NCBI GenBank assembly: GCA_025455005.1
Contig: JALONH010000002.1
Span: forward strand, 124,001 to 188,000
DNA from: Cytophagaceae bacterium
GTDB lineage: Bacteria > Bacteroidota > Bacteroidia > Cytophagales > Cytophagaceae
Length of the DNA: 64,000 nucleotides
Reading direction: 5' to 3'
Of this stretch, positions 56,685-64,000 are shown one piece after another. Within the stretch, counting starts at the first letter, position 1. Every line of letters starts with the position of its first letter. Position numbers and translations under genes: made by a program. Under the pieces are notes generated by a model that was not told the origin of the DNA, searched no databases, and worked only from the letters and a program-made list of their open reading frames with translations.

Positions 56685-57322
56685 GGGTATAGTCTCTCAA
56701 TTATCCAATTGGAATCATTTAAAGAGAAGACAATTCTATCATGAAGTCTACTCGGTCTTCCCTGCCAAAATTCAATTTTATGCGCAGTCACCCCATAACC
56801 GCCCCAATGAGCGGGTTTTTCTATTGCTTCTTCTTGTTTAAACAATAGGGTTAATTCTTTTATTTTTTCTTCTAATGTATTTCGGTCTTTTAAAATCTGA
56901 CTTTGATGGGATGCAATGGCTCCTAATTGACTCCCTATCGGTCGTGATTTGAAATACTCGGTTGAATATTGCACATCTGTTTTTTCTACTATCCCTTCGA
57001 TTCGTACTTGACGTTCTAATTCCGGCCAAAAAAAGGTTAATGCAACATATGGGCAATAGTCCATGTCTTTACCTTTGTGACTTTCATAATTAGTAAAAAA
57101 AATAAATCGATTGGCTTCTATTCCTTTCAATAAAACAATTCTACTACTTGGCTTATTGTCCGGTGTAATGGTTGCTAGATTCATGGCAGTAGGTTCATTC
57201 ACATCTGCTTCCAACGCATCCGTCATCCAAGTTTTGAATTGTTCCAGCGGATCTGCTGATACATCTGTTATATCCAAGGAGCGAGAGGCGTACTCTTTTC
57301 GTATATCGGCTAAATTTTTCAT
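56681..57322 (-). CDS. pdxH: Pyridoxamine 5'-phosphate oxidase
   Basis: FMN enzyme making pyridoxal 5'-phosphate from PNP/PMP. It has MNLATITPDNKPSSRIVLLK, FFTNYESHKGKDMD, LERQVRIEGIVEK (FMN and PLP contacts), SRPIGSQLGAIAS and the C-terminal WQGRPSRLHDRIVF. 213 aa, full length. Monocistronic by position, divergent from the YqgE gene. Confidence 0.97.
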   Translation of the reverse strand: MKNLADIRKEYASRSLDITDVSADPLEQFKTWMTDALEADVNEPTAMNLATITPDNKPSSRIVLLKGIEANRFIFFTNYESHKGKDMDYCPYVALTFFWPELERQVRIEGIVEKTDVQYSTEYFKSRPIGSQLGAIASHQSQILKDRNTLEEKIKELTLLFKQEEAIEKPAHWGGYGVTAHKIEFWQGRPSRLHDRIVFSLNDSNWIIERLYP

Positions 57323-57461
57323 GTTTTCTAAATTTAAATATGTCTTTTAAATCTTAATATGACTATTATCATATTAAATAGTAATCTCCAATTTTTAATA
57401 CAAATTAAACAAAACATAGTTTACATTATTCCCTTTTTTTTCGATATTGAAACCTTGTACT

Positions 57462-58013
57462 ATGTCGGCGACCAAGGGCAATATATTGATATCTTATCCT
57501 TTTTTAGGAGATGCTAATTTTGAACGATCTGTTGTATTATTATGTGAAAATAATGACAGTGGTTCTTTTGGATTTATATTGAACAAATCTACCGATTTAA
57601 CCTTAAATGAAGTGATAGATAAACCTTTATTACTTGATTGTCCCATTTATTTGGGCGGTCCGGTAGCACAAGATGCTATTTTCTTCATCGTTCAACAAGA
57701 TCAACCGCTTCTAAAGGATTCTACTTGGATTGCAGAAGATATTTATTGGGGAGGTGATTTTGATCATTTATTAGACTTGCTCTCCAAAGGTGAGTACTCC
57801 GGTGAACAATGCCGCTTTTTTCTTGGTTATTCCGGTTGGTCAGATGGTCAGCTTGAAAGCGAGTTGCAGTCGGATGCATGGATTGTATCTGATATAAACC
57901 CCACTGTTGTCTTACATACACAGCCGAATAAAATGTGGCAACAATCCCTAATTACACTTGGCGGAAAATATAAACAAATGGCCAATTACCCAATAGACCC
58001 TAGACTTAATTAA
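57462..58013 (+). CDS. YqgE/AlgH family protein
   Basis: A 183-residue cytoplasmic protein. It has GNILISYPFLGDANFERSVV and GSFGFILNKSTDLTLNEV, then PIYLGGPVAQDAIFF, RFFLGYSGWSDGQLESEL and the WIVSD segment. This family has no settled function; a link to AlgH regulation is historical. The start is ATG 57462; an in-frame TTG at 57447 is less likely. The DUF349 gene starts 3 bp after its stop. Confidence 0.95.
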   Translation: MSATKGNILISYPFLGDANFERSVVLLCENNDSGSFGFILNKSTDLTLNEVIDKPLLLDCPIYLGGPVAQDAIFFIVQQDQPLLKDSTWIAEDIYWGGDFDHLLDLLSKGEYSGEQCRFFLGYSGWSDGQLESELQSDAWIVSDINPTVVLHTQPNKMWQQSLITLGGKYKQMANYPIDPRLN

Positions 58014-58016
58014 CAC

Positions 58017-59789
58017 ATGCACATTATGGCAGATGACGTTCAAGTATCTGAAAATTTTAATTCTGAATTATCATCGGAAACACCCCAAGCTTCTCCGGAA
58101 CAATGGAAAGATTATTTCAGTAATTATTCAAAAGAACAGCTTTTACACTACGTAAAAAATTATTCTTTGGAAGACCATCTTTCGGAAGCTTCTGCTGTAT
58201 TGAAGTATATTAAAAGTCAGTTTGATCATATTACAGAACAAGAAACAGAGAGCGCTCTTCAACGCTTTTTAGCCAATGGCAGTGAAGCTGCTGATTTTGA
58301 ATTTCGAAAAGATGACGTATCGGTTGAGTTTGAAAAGATATATTTTAAAATAAAAGATCAGTTTCAACATCAATTACAACAATTAGAAAAACAAAAGTTA
58401 AGTAATCTCGAAAAAAAGAAATCTATACTAGAGCAAATGCGCACCTTGCTTGCCGGTGAAGAATCTGCAGAGTCTCATAAACAATTTAGAAGTCTCCAAG
58501 ATGCTTGGAAGCAAACAGGGCCGGTTCCTACAGCGAATAATAAAGACCTCTGGTCGAATTACCAAGCGCTAACAGATATGTACTATAACAGACGTAGTAT
58601 GTATTTTGAATTAAAAGAATTAGATCGTAAAAAGAATTTAGAGTTAAAAAAACAAATTCTTTCAAAAGTGGAAGCTTTATTGGATTCACCATCGGTTAAT
58701 AAAGCCTTTACAGAGTTACGCAAGCTTCAAGAAGAGTTTCGTGCGATTGGGCCTGTTCCCAAAGAGGAAGCCGATAAGTTGTGGAATCAAATGAAGTCGT
58801 CTATCGATGCTTTAAATGAAAAGAGAAAACAGTTTTTTGATGATTTATCTGTTCAAAAGAAAAATAATTTAGTTCAAAAAGAATTGTTGATTGCAAAAAT
58901 AAAATCTTTAGAAGATTTCATGTCGGATAAGATTGATGAATGGAAAGTACAATCAGATTTTTTATTGTCTATTCAAGAAGAGTGGAAGAAAATAGGACCG
59001 GTTCCGGAGGAACAAATAAAAGAATCAACAAAACAATTTTGGACTTCTGCTAAAAAGTTTTTTGCAAACAAATCACAATTTTTTAAGGAGTTAGATGCTA
59101 AGAGGAAAGAGAACCTGGATAAAAAAGTAGCGTTGTGTGAGCAAGCTGAGGCTTTACAGTCCAATACCGATTTTGCCGCCACTTCTAAAAAGTTAATGAA
59201 TTTACAGAATGAGTGGAAGAAGATAGGGCAAGTTCCGATTAAGTATAAGGATAGTATTTATCAACGTTTTAAAAAAGCATGTGATACATTTTTTGACCAA
59301 CAGAGACAATCTTTACATGCTGCAGAAGAAGCGCTGCATCTAAATGCCAAAGAGAAAGAAACGTTTATTACTTCTTTAGAAAATAAAGTAGCAGATGGAC
59401 GGGAAGTTGTATTGTCTTGGTTGGAGGAATGGGGAAAATTAGGTGAAACACCTGCTGAAAAAAAGAAAGAATTATCTGAACGATTTAAATCCGTACTCCA
59501 ACAAGCGGTCGATAAATTAGAAGATATAACTGAAGAAAAAGAAAAGCTCCAACTACATATTGAAGTGAAGTTAGCCGGAGCTAAACGGATGGAAGGTGTA
59601 TTGAAGGAACTACAGAAAAAGGCAGGGGCTTTAAAAGCAGACATTGATCGATATAAAACAAACATGGACTTTTTAGCCAATTCTCCTAAAGCAGAATCCC
59701 TAAAAGCGGATGTTCGTAAAAAAATAGAAGAGGCGGATGAAGAGTTAAAGAAATTAACGGACAAAATTAATATCCTAAAAAAATATTAG
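58017..59789 (+). CDS. DUF349 repeat coiled-coil protein
   Basis: 590 residues, very rich in Lys/Glu/Gln. At least five DUF349 units are visible, each with a 'W+..G.VP' turn: DAWKQTGPVPTANN, EEFRAIGPVPKEEA, EEWKKIGPVPEEQ, NEWKKIGQVPIKYK and EEWGKLGETPAEKK. The C-terminus (about 500-590) is coiled coil. No enzymatic motif. Some DUF349 proteins have been tied to RNA/ribosome metabolism in other phyla, but nothing here tests that. Start ATG 58017 or 58026. It lies 3 bp below the YqgE gene and 14 bp above menB, so readthrough is possible. Confidence 0.92.
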   Translation: MHIMADDVQVSENFNSELSSETPQASPEQWKDYFSNYSKEQLLHYVKNYSLEDHLSEASAVLKYIKSQFDHITEQETESALQRFLANGSEAADFEFRKDDVSVEFEKIYFKIKDQFQHQLQQLEKQKLSNLEKKKSILEQMRTLLAGEESAESHKQFRSLQDAWKQTGPVPTANNKDLWSNYQALTDMYYNRRSMYFELKELDRKKNLELKKQILSKVEALLDSPSVNKAFTELRKLQEEFRAIGPVPKEEADKLWNQMKSSIDALNEKRKQFFDDLSVQKKNNLVQKELLIAKIKSLEDFMSDKIDEWKVQSDFLLSIQEEWKKIGPVPEEQIKESTKQFWTSAKKFFANKSQFFKELDAKRKENLDKKVALCEQAEALQSNTDFAATSKKLMNLQNEWKKIGQVPIKYKDSIYQRFKKACDTFFDQQRQSLHAAEEALHLNAKEKETFITSLENKVADGREVVLSWLEEWGKLGETPAEKKKELSERFKSVLQQAVDKLEDITEEKEKLQLHIEVKLAGAKRMEGVLKELQKKAGALKADIDRYKTNMDFLANSPKAESLKADVRKKIEEADEELKKLTDKINILKKY

Positions 59790-59803
59790 TACATTCAATC
59801 CGT

Positions 59804-60649
59804 ATGAAAAACATTGATTGGGTTACCGTAAAATCCTACACTGATATTACGTATAAAAAAGCAGGTGGGGTAGCACGTATTGCATTTAATCGACCGGAAG
59901 TACGAAATGCTTTCCGTCCTCAAACAACATCAGAGTTATATGATGCTTTTTATGATGCATATGAGGATGCCACTATCGGTGTTGTATTATTATCAGCAGA
60001 GGGACCTTCGCCAAAAGATGGCGTTTATTCCTTTTGCAGTGGTGGAGATCAAAAGGCTAGGGGTGAAAAGGGGTATGTTGGAGAAGATGGTCGACATCGA
60101 TTAAATATTTTAGAGGTACAGCGACTCATTCGCTTTATGCCCAAAGTAGTAATTGCGGTAGTCCCGGGTTGGGCCGTTGGTGGGGGTCATAGTCTTCATG
60201 TGGTTTGTGATTTAACACTGGCGAGTAAAGAACACGCTATATTTAAACAAACAGATGCTGATGTTACCAGTTTTGATGGCGGATATGGGTCTGCATATTT
60301 GGCCAAGTTAGTGGGACAAAAAAAAGCACGGGAGATATTTTTCTTGGGTAGAAATTATTCAGCTCAGGAAGCCTTTGATATGGGTATGGTGAACGCAGTG
60401 ATTCCGCATGAAGAACTTGAATCTACTGCCTTTCAATGGGCAGAGGAGATTTTAGAAAAGTCACCTACGTCAATAAAAATGCTGAAGTACGCTATGAATT
60501 TAACAGACGATGGAATGGTGGGGCAACAAATTTTTGCCGGTGAAGCTACTCGTTTGGCGTACGGTACGGAAGAGGCCAAAGAAGGAAGGAATGCCTTTTT
60601 AGAAAAACGTAAACCTAATTTTAAAAAAGACACTTACGGTCCTTGTTAA
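59804..60649 (+). CDS. menB: 1,4-dihydroxy-2-naphthoyl-CoA synthase
   Basis: Crotonase-fold enzyme closing the naphthalene ring in menaquinone synthesis. It has RIAFNRPEVRNAFRPQT, the oxyanion loop FCSGGDQKARGEKGY, VPGWAVGGGHSLHVVCDLT and DGGYGSAYLAKLVGQKKARE. The C-terminal FLEKRKPNFK is MenB-specific. 281 aa, full length. It converges on menD; the two stops share TTAA. Confidence 0.97.
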   Translation: MKNIDWVTVKSYTDITYKKAGGVARIAFNRPEVRNAFRPQTTSELYDAFYDAYEDATIGVVLLSAEGPSPKDGVYSFCSGGDQKARGEKGYVGEDGRHRLNILEVQRLIRFMPKVVIAVVPGWAVGGGHSLHVVCDLTLASKEHAIFKQTDADVTSFDGGYGSAYLAKLVGQKKAREIFFLGRNYSAQEAFDMGMVNAVIPHEELESTAFQWAEEILEKSPTSIKMLKYAMNLTDDGMVGQQIFAGEATRLAYGTEEAKEGRNAFLEKRKPNFKKDTYGPC

Positions 60650-62301
60650 GTTTTTAAATATGATTTAAATGCCTTAAACCCAAGAACCGCATCTTGGGTT
60701 TTTATTTGTACTTCAATTACTTTAGCATGGTTAGAGGAGTGATAAAAGGTTGCTAATGCCCTTTGTAACGATTCTACAGATGCACATGGGTAATATTCGA
60801 CACCATATTCTTTACACCAATGTTCTGCCGTTAAAGTATGAGGCGCAGTGAAGAGTTCTTCTAATTCGGATTGTTGCGACGGACCATCGATCATGCTGAA
60901 AATGACACCACCGTTATTGTTTAGTAAAATAATTCGTAAGTTGTTTTTGGATACTTGATTCCAAAATGCATTTCGATCGTAAAAAAAGGCTTGATCTCCT
61001 ATGATAATTGTATTCAATCGTGAGGAGGTTGAAGCATAACCCAAAGCAGTACTTAAGCAACCATCTATCCCGCTCACACCTCTGTTTGATTGAACAAGAA
61101 ATGGTTGTGTGTTAAAATAATTCAGATATCGAACACTCATACTGTTAGCTAAATGTACAATGCTATTGGTAGGAATATGCGGAACGATATAACCTATCGC
61201 ACTAAAATCATCCCATGAGGTTGTAGAAGCGATATATTCCTTGAGTTTGATGTCATACTTTTTTTGTAAGGCAAGCCATTGATTAGTGTAATCTTGTTGT
61301 TCAATTTGTAGCGTAGAAATGAAATCAATAGCCGAGCCTGGAATTTGATGGGTTAGGTGCTGAAAAATATCTGTTAAAGAATTTTCTGCTCCAATATGCC
61401 AATGTTCCATTGTACAATGCCGCAACCATTGTTTGATATTTTTAGACAAAATGGAATTACCTATCGTCAGGACCAATTGAGGTTCCAGTTCTTTTTTCTC
61501 TTCTTCTGTGATAAAGTTCCAAATTCCATCCGTTGCGTAAATAGAAGTAGGAAGATGCCGTAGATTACCAATAGAATCACAAAGTATTGGTACATGAATA
61601 TGAGTAAAGGCTTTTGAAAGTTCTAAGTCGTCTTGTTGTCCGATTACAAATAAAATTTTAGAGTATCCAGCGATACGTTTTTGGAATACCTCAGATTCTT
61701 TGATGTGAACAATGCTGGGAGTTACCGGAATTACAGGCAGAGTCTCTTCTATCGATGTGGGACCGGTAGGATAAAACGGTTCTCTAAAAGGAATGTTAAT
61801 GTGGACCGGTCCATATGGAACTTGAACAGCGATATGAAAGGATTCATTTAGTTTACGGTAACAGTCCCACGCCGTAGTCGGGTGTTGGTAATCGGTTTGG
61901 AATGTATAAGACTTTTTAACATGCGCATGGAGTACTTGGTTTTGTCGAATACTTTGACCATCGTTTTGGTCAATCCACTCCGCAGGGCGATCGGCAGACA
62001 ATACTATTAGAGGAACGTGTTGGTAAAACGCTTCAGCAATTGCCGGGTAATAGTTTAAAAGAGCCGATCCACTAGTACAAACAAGGATGACAGGATTTTT
62101 TGTGTTTAGGGCTATACCAAGGGCAACAAAAGCTGCGCTGCGCTCATCAGAAATTACTTGTAAAGTAAATTTCCCTTGACGTTTAAAAGCTAACGCTAAT
62201 GGGGCTGAGCGGGACCCTGGAGATAGTATGACGTGGCGACAACCCAGTTGGTAATAGATTTCAGGCAGGTTATAAATAGGTTGTAGCGGATTAGTTGTCA
62301 T
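60646..62301 (-). CDS. menD: SEPHCHC synthase MenD
   Basis: Thiamine-diphosphate enzyme adding 2-oxoglutarate to isochorismate. It has HVILSPGSRSAPLALAF, the cofactor-activating Glu in ISDERSAAFVALGIAL, VCTSGSALLNYYPAIAEA, SADRPAEWIDQNDGQSIRQ and VSGIDGCLSTALGYA, with NNNGGVIFSM near the diphosphate site. 551 aa. Its start overlaps menF by 11 bp, so they are co-translated. Confidence 0.97.
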   Translation of the reverse strand: MTTNPLQPIYNLPEIYYQLGCRHVILSPGSRSAPLALAFKRQGKFTLQVISDERSAAFVALGIALNTKNPVILVCTSGSALLNYYPAIAEAFYQHVPLIVLSADRPAEWIDQNDGQSIRQNQVLHAHVKKSYTFQTDYQHPTTAWDCYRKLNESFHIAVQVPYGPVHINIPFREPFYPTGPTSIEETLPVIPVTPSIVHIKESEVFQKRIAGYSKILFVIGQQDDLELSKAFTHIHVPILCDSIGNLRHLPTSIYATDGIWNFITEEEKKELEPQLVLTIGNSILSKNIKQWLRHCTMEHWHIGAENSLTDIFQHLTHQIPGSAIDFISTLQIEQQDYTNQWLALQKKYDIKLKEYIASTTSWDDFSAIGYIVPHIPTNSIVHLANSMSVRYLNYFNTQPFLVQSNRGVSGIDGCLSTALGYASTSSRLNTIIIGDQAFFYDRNAFWNQVSKNNLRIILLNNNGGVIFSMIDGPSQQSELEELFTAPHTLTAEHWCKEYGVEYYPCASVESLQRALATFYHSSNHAKVIEVQIKTQDAVLGFKAFKSYLKT

Positions 62302-63478
62302 AAAAAAATGATTGTATGGTTTCTAATTTTAGTTCGGTTTCTTGCCACTCTTTTTCAGCATTTGATTCTTCAGTAATACCGGCACCGGCATACAATATAG
62401 CTTCCTGATCCAATAGTTGAGCACATCGTATGTTTACATATAACGTAGTAGTGCCGGCTTCTTGTGTTGGGCCTATAAAACCACAATACAGACCTCGTTC
62501 AAATCCTTCGATGGAGTTTACCATTTCTAATGCAATATCTTTCGGCATTCCACATACTGCAGAGGTAGGGTGGAGTAAGCGCATCATAGTATCCGGAAGT
62601 TCAGGAAAATGAATTTCTTTGGTGTCTACTGTGTAATCTGTTTTAAGATGGACCACATTTCCGGCTCTGATGGTTCGGGGGCCTATCTCTTCGTATTCTC
62701 TTAAGCGAATTTTCTTAAAACAATTTATGATGTATCGGCTAACCAGTGCTTGTTCTTCGATTTCTTTATGACTCCAACGCACTTGACTGATGTCTCCTGC
62801 AGGAAAGGATTGTGTCCCGGCTAAGGCCATAGTTCTGAACTTTCCGAAAGCATCCATAGACAAAAGAGTTTCAGGAGTTGCGGTAATCCATGAATTCGTT
62901 AACGGGTGATACAAAAAAGATAAAAAAGCATGGGGATGTTTTTTCCTAAGGGATAGAAACCGCTCTCCAATTTGAATGTGTTGAAAAGAAAGGATTCTTC
63001 TTCGAGCAAAAACAATTTTTTGTAAAGAACCATCCAGCATATTTTTTTTTGCTGTTTCGATATTCGATAAAAAAGACGAAGGGTTCTCTTCTTCTTTTAA
63101 ACGGAAACGGGTAGTTGATTCTTTTGTTTTTTTACCAAAGTATAAAAAAGATTCTACTTCCGATTCCAGTTGGCTGTGTAGCAATCGACCTTCTAACGAA
63201 TACGTCAACACGCTTTTGGCTTCTATAAAAAAGGGCGTAGATAGATTATTAGAATTGGGAAAAGAGGTGGCTATATATCCCCGAGGCAATTCAGTTAATT
63301 TTACCTCATCATATTTCCATTGTTTGGGATTTCGGTCTATTAGTATAGTCCAATGTTCTTGTGTCGGTGCATTCCAACAAGCTAATCCCCATTGATTGAC
63401 TTTGCATAATGACCAAAGCAAATCCAATGCATCTTGAATTTGAACTAAAGAGTCGTTTAATACAGCGCCGGAATTCAT
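62291..63478 (-). CDS. menF: Isochorismate synthase MenF
   Basis: Converts chorismate to isochorismate. The chorismate-binding domain is the C-terminal two-thirds: MALAGTQSFPAG, SHKEIEEQALVSRYI (general base and Mg Glu), HPTSAVCGMPKDIAL, EGFERGLYCGFIGP and LYVNIRCAQLLDQEAILYAG. 395 aa. The start overlaps the thioesterase stop by 4 bp (ATGA). Confidence 0.96.
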   Translation of the reverse strand: MNSGAVLNDSLVQIQDALDLLWSLCKVNQWGLACWNAPTQEHWTILIDRNPKQWKYDEVKLTELPRGYIATSFPNSNNLSTPFFIEAKSVLTYSLEGRLLHSQLESEVESFLYFGKKTKESTTRFRLKEEENPSSFLSNIETAKKNMLDGSLQKIVFARRRILSFQHIQIGERFLSLRKKHPHAFLSFLYHPLTNSWITATPETLLSMDAFGKFRTMALAGTQSFPAGDISQVRWSHKEIEEQALVSRYIINCFKKIRLREYEEIGPRTIRAGNVVHLKTDYTVDTKEIHFPELPDTMMRLLHPTSAVCGMPKDIALEMVNSIEGFERGLYCGFIGPTQEAGTTTLYVNIRCAQLLDQEAILYAGAGITEESNAEKEWQETELKLETIQSFFYDN

Positions 63479-63897
63479 GACGGATTTTTATCTACAATCA
63501 TTACTGTTAAACTAGACTTGTTGACCAGTTTACCCTCTTCTGTATGGATGCTTATTTCCCATACATGTGTTTTTTTGCCTTTATGTAACAATTCAGCCGT
63601 ACCAATAACATGACCCTCACTTACCGGTCTGAAATGTTGAGATTGAATAGCCATACCTACACAATATTGTTTGGTGGTATCAATATGAAGGACAGAGCCG
63701 TAGCTTCCAAGGGTTTCAGCCAGCACTACGGATGCTCCACCATGTAACAAACCATAAGGTTGCTTAGTTCTATAATCAACCGGCATACTTCCGATTAGTC
63801 GTTTCGGTTGAACCTCTATCAGAGTGATGCCTAAATGTTCAATCATAGATTCGCGTGAAAGTTCATTGAAGTCGGTGTGAGTTTCTGGTTTTCTCAT
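63475..63897 (-). CDS. Hotdog-fold thioesterase, probable DHNA-CoA hydrolase
   Basis: A 140-residue PaaI/YdiI-type thioesterase. GLLHGGASVVLAETLGSYGS carries the HGG substrate loop and the catalytic Glu. It is followed by QSQHFRPVSEGHVIGTAEL and HVWEISIHTEEGKLV. Family knowledge: YdiI hydrolyses 1,4-dihydroxynaphthoyl-CoA, the step after MenB. Being first in the thioesterase-menF-menD unit makes this function likely here, but other acyl-CoAs are possible. Confidence 0.9.
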   Translation of the reverse strand: MRKPETHTDFNELSRESMIEHLGITLIEVQPKRLIGSMPVDYRTKQPYGLLHGGASVVLAETLGSYGSVLHIDTTKQYCVGMAIQSQHFRPVSEGHVIGTAELLHKGKKTHVWEISIHTEEGKLVNKSSLTVMIVDKNPS

Positions 63898-63920
63898 TAC
63901 TTTTGAGGGTATAGGTATAA

Positions 63921-63948
63921 CAAAAGTAGAAGAATTTTGACTAGCAAA
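63921..63948 (-). promoter_or_regulatory. Candidate promoter of the thioesterase-menF-menD operon
   Basis: On the minus strand TTTG (63945-63948), a 16-bp spacer and TACTTTTG (63921-63928, exact TAnnTTTG) lie upstream of ATG 63897. The elements fall inside the first codons of the divergent phosphatase gene. Confidence 0.45.
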
Positions 63949-64000
63949 AAAATATACTTAATTCGTCATGGACAGACAGAATTTAATCGTTTAGGTATAG
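63937..64000 (+). CDS. Histidine phosphatase (phosphoglycerate-mutase-like), N-terminus only
   Basis: The frame runs off the right edge after 21 codons: (M)TSKKIYLIRHGQTEFNRLGI. YLIRHGQTEFN is the phosphohistidine RHG motif of the histidine phosphatase superfamily. No in-frame ATG exists between the upstream stop (63904-63906) and the motif, so TTG 63937 is the likely start. It is 39 bp from the start of the divergent thioesterase gene. Substrate cannot be told from this fragment (cobalamin-phosphate phosphatase, PGM and SixA-like are options). Confidence 0.8.
   Translation, partial: MTSKKIYLIRHGQTEFNRLGI

Noticed and set aside
59261-59764. 167-residue minus-strand frame inside the DUF349 gene
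   Set aside because: Ser/Phe-rich mirror of a Lys/Glu-rich coiled-coil gene; a typical antisense shadow.

Overview
This is an AT-rich stretch of chromosome from a member of the Bacteroidota. Lineage markers are a TonB-dependent receptor paired with a DUF4249 lipoprotein, an IPExxxVDY protein in front of pyruvate kinase, split transketolase and split methionine synthase genes, BshB1 (bacillithiol), a menaquinone pathway, many 'OM beta-barrel, unknown' proteins, and -7 elements of the TAnnTTTG type instead of sigma70 -10 boxes. I cannot place it below phylum/class from the sequence alone. Coding density is very high. Only one gap exceeds 300 bp (35596-36251). I saw no rRNA, tRNA, CRISPR array, insertion sequence, prophage or integron, and nothing that looks recently transferred. 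Most of the window is core genome.

Layout. 1-409: truncated Ste24-like M48 protease. 477-4021: small Cys-rich protein, then the minus-strand group acpP-fabF-rnc-OM protein. 4209-7191: IPExxxVDY protein, pyk and an M42 aminopeptidase. 7247-11384: gcdH divergent from kynA, followed by a MORN-repeat/OM-barrel fusion. 11434-17699: FAD-dependent oxidoreductase, CoA-binding protein, gyrB, ppk1. 17706-21215: GH3 lipoprotein, small membrane protein, a TonB-C-like secreted protein and two OM-barrel proteins. 21274-26049: minus-strand operon of FAA hydrolase, M23 peptidase, Bcp peroxiredoxin and the two transketolase halves. 26166-29828: M48 lipoprotein, TlpA-like thioredoxin, PBP1A. 29833-31756: Ppx/GppA, a DUF4337-like membrane protein, PhnA. 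31903-35595: two-gene MetH. 36252-37877: HMG-CoA lyase and a LutA-like CCG protein. 37879-46815: minus-strand run MerR, dprA, J-domain/TPR membrane protein, M1 peptidase with an outer-membrane barrel-like tail, TonB-dependent receptor, DUF4249 lipoprotein. 47075-52921: alaS, gatB, TlpA-like lipoprotein, polytopic membrane protein. 52910-56684: methyltransferase, trxB, M23/LysM protein, bshB1. 56681-59789: pdxH, YqgE/AlgH, DUF349 protein. 59804-63897: menB facing a thioesterase-menF-menD operon. 63937 to the edge: histidine phosphatase, truncated.

The genes serve central metabolism (pyruvate kinase, transketolase, fatty-acid synthesis, methionine, tryptophan/leucine catabolism, menaquinone), polyphosphate synthesis and breakdown, translation (AlaS, GatB), topology and transformation (GyrB, DprA), thiol redox control (TrxB, Bcp, two TlpA-like proteins, BshB1) and envelope building (PBP1A, two M23 peptidases, GH3, several OM barrels). 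The two most interesting protein architectures are the M1 peptidase with a C-terminal Omp85-like barrel, translationally coupled to a membrane-anchored J-protein, and the 14-repeat MORN/OM-barrel fusion. At the DNA level the most interesting points are a strong terminator with no visible upstream gene near 36020-36055, terminators that almost touch the next start codon, and three convergent gene pairs whose stop codons share one TTAA.
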